Below, piece by piece: positions 60,016 through 64,000 of a stretch of 64,000 bases of DNA. The stretch comes from Setaria digitata (taxonomy: Eukaryota > Nematoda > Chromadorea > Rhabditida > Setariidae): assembly GCA_003640385.1 (NCBI GenBank), contig RCAB01000144.1, forward strand, positions 1-64,000. The letters run 5' to 3'. Position 1 is the first letter of the stretch; every line of letters starts with the position of its first letter. The notes beneath the pieces were generated by a model. That model searched no databases, was not told where the DNA came from, and saw only the letters and a program-made list of their open reading frames with translations. Both the position numbers and the translations under genes were made by a program.

Positions 60016-60547
60016 TGTTATCTTTCAAGTATTTTTATTTTTCTAGCCATCCTGTTCTTTTTTTTTTATTTTTGAAATCCAAAATACTTATTATCTTCTC
60101 CCATCACTCCCTCACTCTCTCTCCCTCCGTTTATCTCTTTTCATTCCTCTTTTATGCACAGTTTTCTTTCTAAAAATTAATTGAAAAATTTGTAAAATTA
60201 ATATGAAACATTTCCTATAAATGACACGAAATTTTCGCCTGAAATGATTTTTTTTTTTTTTTTGCTTTTATTGTTTTTCTTCGATTCGAATCTTTCAAAA
60301 ACTATTTTACATTTGGGAGTAGAAAATTTTTGCAAAATTTGCAAGCACCATTTCAAGTACTTTTTGCTAAATTTATGTAAAAATTAAGGGTATCTTTTCT
60401 TAATGTTGTAGCAGATTTATTTATTTCTTTCGCTATCATCTGATAAGGGTCGTGGTCTGCATTTTTCACTCATTAAGTTTATTTTCTTAATTCCTAATTG
60501 ATTGTTTTTCCTTCATGGCTGCGCTGCTATTTAATTTCACTTTTTCC

Positions 60548-60578
<31 letters not shown>

Positions 60579-60696
60579 GCAATTTCATGTTGTATTTTTT
60601 ATTTATTTGCTAATGATTAAGAGACTTCTGAAAAATAAAATTTCTAACTGTTTCTTCATAAGTGCTATGGTTTTTCTCTCTCTTACCCTTTTGTAG

Positions 60697-60804
60697 GTAG
60701 TTTTGTTGATTTTTCCAATCGATGCAGGTCATACGTTTTATCGGCTGTTTTTTAAACGAGAAAATGCCTTCTATTTAGTTATGTTTTTAATTGCCTTTGA
60801 GTGA
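60697..60804 (+). other. possible terminal exon
   Basis: A long pyrimidine tract ending CCCTTTTGTAG precedes a 35-codon frame (VVLLIFPIDAGHTFYRLFFK...) that stops at TGA 60802. The acceptor is good; no upstream exon or family found. Confidence 0.25.
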
Positions 60805-62070
60805 AGCAAAATGTCAATTATTCTTTTCGTTCTTCAGCGAGATTTTTTTTTTTTTTTTTGTTTTTTGAAAGGGCACGAAACGATACTTTTGACGGAAAAA
60901 TAAAATTTCAAAAGTTATCATTTTCCACCGGAAAAAAAAGGTCGAAAAACGAAGGAAACTGCTTTCTTTTCTTTAATCAATCTAGCTTAAAAATTGTGCA
61001 TTTTACTTGTCTATCTATTGATATAATAAGCTTATCATTTGACCAAATTTTTTCGGATTTCTCCTCAACATAAATTTAAAAGCTCAGCAATTAACTGCCA
61101 CTTAAACAAATAATTTATCATAATAAGTTGTATGAAAAATATAATGAATTGAAGATAAATAAAAGTGAAAAAGCGAAAAATTTTAATTTCATCTGTAAAT
61201 CGAAAAATTAATTTACAATTTTCTTTTATCCTCTTTCGGTATTTCATCGCCAATAACAAACAATTCAAAATCATCTTTAATGAGAAAATTTCAATGTCTA
61301 ATGAATGAATAAAAATGAAGTAATTGGCAGGAATGTTTAAACAATAAATTAGCTAGCTTATCATCAATTTCGAAATTAAGAAATTTATTAATGAACAGCA
61401 TCTGTTATTGAATTACAGGAAGGGTGCGTATTATTTAACTGTCAACATGTGCCTTTATTCATTTACCTCTTTTATCCTAATTAATTTCTCACCTATTCTA
61501 TACTTAATAACAACGTCTACCTCCCTCCCTCTCTAAGGAAACGATAAGCAACAGGAAGAAAATTTCAGGACCAGCTAGCTCATTGTCGTTGTGTATTCTC
61601 ACCCATAAATTTAATATTTAAAAAATATTAAATATTCAAAACTGAAAAATTCTCGATACATGAATTAAAAAAATATTTTAGAATTTTTCGCATTTTTTCA
61701 TTTCTTTTTTAACGGAAAATTGTGAGAGAAAGCAATTGTTTTAAATATTTGAAAGTGGATGTTCTAAGTGTCAGCAGAAATAAAATCAGTAAGCAAAATT
61801 GCAATTTTTAATGTTAACGTTAATGAGTTGATTGAATCTGTGATAATTCTCTTTCGTATCTACCCACTTTATACTTAGGTGCAACTTTTTCAGTGGCAAT
61901 TTTTCATTTCGCTTCCGTTACAAATCATTCCATCCTATGCTTCTGTACTTCTCACTGTAAATAATAAAAAATGAAAATGAAAAACTCACACCCTTTGTTT
62001 CTATTATTTAAAATTTACTTCCTTCACACTTACACACAGCTATGTACAGACAGTTACATAATTAATGCTA
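60805..62070. other. gene-poor stretch
   Basis: No supported gene; short open frames on both strands only. Confidence 0.5.
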
Positions 62071-62988
62071 TTAATTATTTTGAAAATATTCATTGATAAT
62101 ATAGAATTGAACTTGCAAGCAGATCAGAAATTTTAACATTTTCAAGATAACTCTTCTCTGCGACACTTCACTTTCTTCTTCTTTACTGGCTTCAACTTCA
62201 ATTATCTCGTTTTTCACATGTATCTATGTGTTACAAATAATTTTAATGGAGTCTCTCGAGTCCCGATTTAATCCTTCCCAATTTTTTGTAAATTTTCTCA
62301 TGAAAAAAAGAGTGAAGAAAATGATTGATTGGAACGATAGCTAAAAAATGAAGCTAAAATTGCTGGAAACATTTGCTTAGTGTGAAACCCTTCTACCGTA
62401 AAAATTTCAAAAAAATACCTGTCTTTCTCTTCATCTTCATTTTTTTATTCCATTCTTTCCCAGTCTAATACCATTTATCCTAACTTAGTTTATTCCTTCA
62501 AGTTTCATTAATCCTTTAATCTTATTTCGTTATTTCTAACTTTGTTATATCAAGATATACAAGCAGCACATATAATTATGCAATAAAAGTAATTTCTTGA
62601 AATTCCATTACCATATATGATTTCAAAGCAGGAAATATACCATTCTACTTGCTAGTTTGTAAAAAATTAAAATTTTTGGCAGTTTACATTTTGGAAATGG
62701 AATAAAAAAAAAATTGAAATGTCTAGCTGATTGTTTCTACTAATAGTGCACAATATCTGACTTGTGAAATCAATAATTTTTGTTCCTTTTCCGCAAAAAT
62801 TAATAAATTTAGAAATGAAAAGTAATTTTTTTCAAAAACTTTTTTTTTTTAAATTTTTATACTCTGTTATTTCCTCTTTCAAAGCTTACAAACTTGCCAT
62901 TTATCATGGCAGAATGTCGCGTATCGCAGCAGAAGCATATCGTAGAATCATCATTTTCGATACTTTGCAGAAGAACAACAGTTAGATT
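62071..62988 (-). CDS. tentative gene, two in-phase exons
   Basis: Exon 62988-62890 is exactly 33 codons, bounded by acceptor TTACACAG and donor TTT|GTAAGC, and encodes a Cys-containing stretch (ENDDSTICFCCDTRHSAM). It joins in phase 0 to 62223-62071, which begins after ACATAG with an acidic, coiled-coil-like run (EIIEVEASKEEESEVSQRR) and ends at TAA 62071. Upstream exons would lie beyond 62.99 kb and were not securely found. The plus strand is also open across the first exon (62764-62985), so strand choice rests on splice sites and codon character. Family unknown. Confidence 0.35.
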
Positions 62989-64000
62989 CTGTGTAATGAT
63001 ATTTGATATCTAGAACAGGTATTTGTTTTTTTTTACATTGATGATATTTGTTGAGTTTTTTGACGTATGCAATTGGAACTTAGGAACTTAGATTATTAGA
63101 CTTAAGTCATATTAAACATCCGAATATTGTATTTGCTGATGGAAAATTGCAATTTTATTTAAAATTTTGAAAATTTGAATTAGGCTTCAGAGATGATTTC
63201 CGTTTCTCGCCTTCCAATACATTATGGTACCTTCATTCGTTATCTTATATAAGTTAACTTTATCATTTACAATAGAATATGATTCGTCGAGCAAAATTCG
63301 CGAAACTGAATTTCGTGATTCTTCATGAAATTTTCTGAAGTAATTCAAGTATACTGTATTTTTCTTTTTTTCTTTAATATCATTTATCGTTCAGTTAAAT
63401 GATTATAATGCTTCAATACATTGAATTTTGCAAGGGATATATCTTTCCCTCGTTAATCTCTATTCTTTAATTAATTATTAAGAATCTCTATCGATTATTA
63501 TACCAATATTATATTCGTAAGCAAAACATTAATAAATTTGCCGTTAATTAGTAATCGGATACAGGATATATATGAAATTCTTTCATCAAACTAATCTTTT
63601 GTATTCATTCTTCTAGATTTGTTTTTCTAATAAAATGCGCATTATCATTAAATTCTTATATAATTATTGATAGCAATTACTTCGTTAATCTCACTGTATC
63701 AAAGTGCTCTAATTATTAAGTGCTACAAAATTTCTTTTTATCCTTTTTTAATTTGGCTTTGAATATAAAAGCTCCTTCTCGCACTTAATTACAAGTAATG
63801 AATACTTCCATAACTATTATAAATGATTAACTCATATGCTTTGGCAATCGCCATCAAAATAACTAGTATAAGCGCATTTGTATACTTCAGCATGTGCTGT
63901 TAGCTGCGGAAAAGTGCAGAAGATTGAAAATATGAATATTAGAAATTAAGCGGCAAACAAATGGAACTTTTTACATGAATTTGAAATTTAACTTTTTGTC
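62989..64000. other. window end, no clear gene
   Basis: Short protein-like frames occur on both strands near 63180-63240 and 63280-63340. None can be linked by phase to the segment at 62.9 kb. Confidence 0.4.

Noticed and set aside
59806..60046. Two overlapping 60-64 codon Leu/Tyr-rich plus-strand ORFs
   Set aside because: Encoded by an (ATT)n microsatellite.
1..64000. tRNA, SL RNA, CRISPR array or complete transposon
   Set aside because: No tRNA A/B-box pair with foldable arms, no spliced-leader consensus, no spaced identical repeats, and no transposase or reverse-transcriptase motifs were seen.

Overview
The window is strongly AT-rich eukaryotic DNA with long poly(A)/poly(T) tracts, GT-AG introns ending in TTTCAG-like sites, and several start codons sitting just behind such sites, as expected for spliced-leader trans-splicing. 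The protein families (nematode pepsin inhibitor-3, cuticle collagen, ZP-domain cuticlin, Srab-like chemoreceptor) point to a nematode. The base composition and the pepsin inhibitor fit a parasitic clade III (filarial or spirurid) worm; that placement is inference.

The left part (0.5-11.5 kb) is gene-dense. It holds a tentative small charged protein on the minus strand (575-1415), head-to-head with a secreted pepsin-inhibitor-3-like gene (1601-3249, plus); a decayed coding sequence (3985-4367); a five-exon cuticle collagen (5455-7454, plus); a tentative GC-richer minus-strand gene carrying a 26-bp tandem duplication (8487-8896); and a six-exon 1-acyl-glycerol-3-phosphate acyltransferase (9351-11479, plus). 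Exon boundaries of the clear genes were read by hand from splice sites and agree in phase.

The middle (12-36.4 kb) has exon-like minus-strand segments at 12.4 and 13.1 kb, an Srab-type serpentine receptor (16184-20376, plus), a nine-exon ZP/cuticlin gene (23044-27266, minus) and a nine-exon rhodopsin-class peptide receptor (32474-36329, minus). Most long single-frame ORFs opposite these genes are shadows.

The right part (36.4-64 kb) is largely empty of recognisable genes. It has a degraded 5' fragment of 28S rRNA (51852-52110), a two-exon minus-strand gene for a 103-residue glycosylated single-pass membrane protein resembling KCNE/MPS subunits in layout (52604-53797), unassigned exon-like segments, and two assembly scars where one N is flanked by direct copies of 98 and 140 bp.

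The genes are not an operon or one system. Collagen and cuticlin build cuticle, the acyltransferase makes phosphatidic acid, the two receptors sense external or peptide signals, and the pepsin inhibitor is secreted. The most novel items are the KCNE-like gene, the phase-consistent small minus-strand gene models, the peptide receptor with an altered NPxxY motif, and the rDNA fragment.
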